A stretch of DNA of 64,000 nt from assembly GCF_900110755.1 (NCBI RefSeq), contig NZ_FOFF01000026.1, positions 1 through 64,000 of the forward strand. Reading direction: 5' to 3'. The DNA comes from Streptomyces sp. yr375 (GTDB lineage: Bacteria; Actinomycetota; Actinomycetes; Streptomycetales; Streptomycetaceae). The notes beneath the pieces were generated by a model. That model had not been told where the DNA came from. It ran no database searches and saw only the letters and a program-made list of their open reading frames with translations. Made by a program: the position numbers and the translations under genes. This document shows positions 63,961 through 64,000 of this stretch, in pieces (position 1 is the stretch's first letter; each line of letters starts with the position of its first letter).

Positions 63961-64000
63961 CACCCTTTGGCTCCTTGGGCTGGGCGCAGCACAGGGCCCC

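Overview
The window is a very GC-rich actinobacterial chromosome segment, almost certainly Streptomyces. Evidence for this is the near-fixed G/C third codon positions, the frequent GTG/TTG starts, and a gene order I recognise around recA-recX, gluABCD/gluRK, miaB-miaA-dapF, a second RelA/SpoT homologue, hflX and dinG. No rRNA, tRNA, CRISPR or complete prophage was found.

Layout. 1-9.0 kb: G-rich repeat DNA, a short-chain dehydrogenase, then nei and lhr (a DNA-repair pair) on the minus strand. Diverging from lhr is an AraC regulator translationally coupled to azlC-azlD. 9.0-10.0 kb: a toroid-fold hypothetical protein. 10.08-17.31 kb: a mosaic accessory island flanked by a perfect 19-bp direct repeat that contains the first codons of the DUF3046 gene. 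It carries a VOC protein, a secreted SGNH hydrolase, an RmlD-like reductase, and an MmyB-type regulator with an SDR partner. It also carries four pieces of mobile-element debris: IS5, IS3 and IS1380 transposase remnants and the catalytic C-terminus of a tyrosine recombinase. 17.3-22.1 kb: DUF3046, an AI-2E transporter, a membrane protein, then recA (LexA-type box) and recX.

22.1-29 kb: an ArsR-like regulator coupled to a lone FtsX-type permease; a cysteine dioxygenase and rhodanese pair preceded by a 15-residue cysteine-containing leader peptide; and an FAD monooxygenase. 29-36 kb: the glutamate ABC importer gluABCD, the divergent two-component genes gluR-gluK, and a TAXI-type binding protein. 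A 13-bp tandem repeat sits on the gluA stop codon, and a 70-bp repeat block lies before the MazG-like gene. 36.4-42.3 kb: a MazG-like protein, a lipoprotein, a KhtT/KhtU cation/proton antiporter, and a NarL-type two-component system.

42.4-54 kb: housekeeping genes for tRNA modification (miaB, miaA), lysine and peptidoglycan synthesis (dapF), alarmone control (an RSH protein), an M1 metallopeptidase and the ribosome GTPase hflX, with small hypothetical proteins between them. 54-57 kb: two tandem paralogous serine-protease lipoproteins. 57-61.7 kb: a three-gene operon for an NRPS-independent siderophore (aminotransferase, IucA/IucC synthetase, acetyltransferase). 61.9-64 kb: a DinG helicase ending in a very large hairpin.

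The region is mostly conserved core chromosome. The most unusual parts are the decayed island with its gene-start direct repeat, the cysteine leader peptide, the repeat at the gluA stop codon, the degenerate RSH synthetase domain and the compact siderophore operon.
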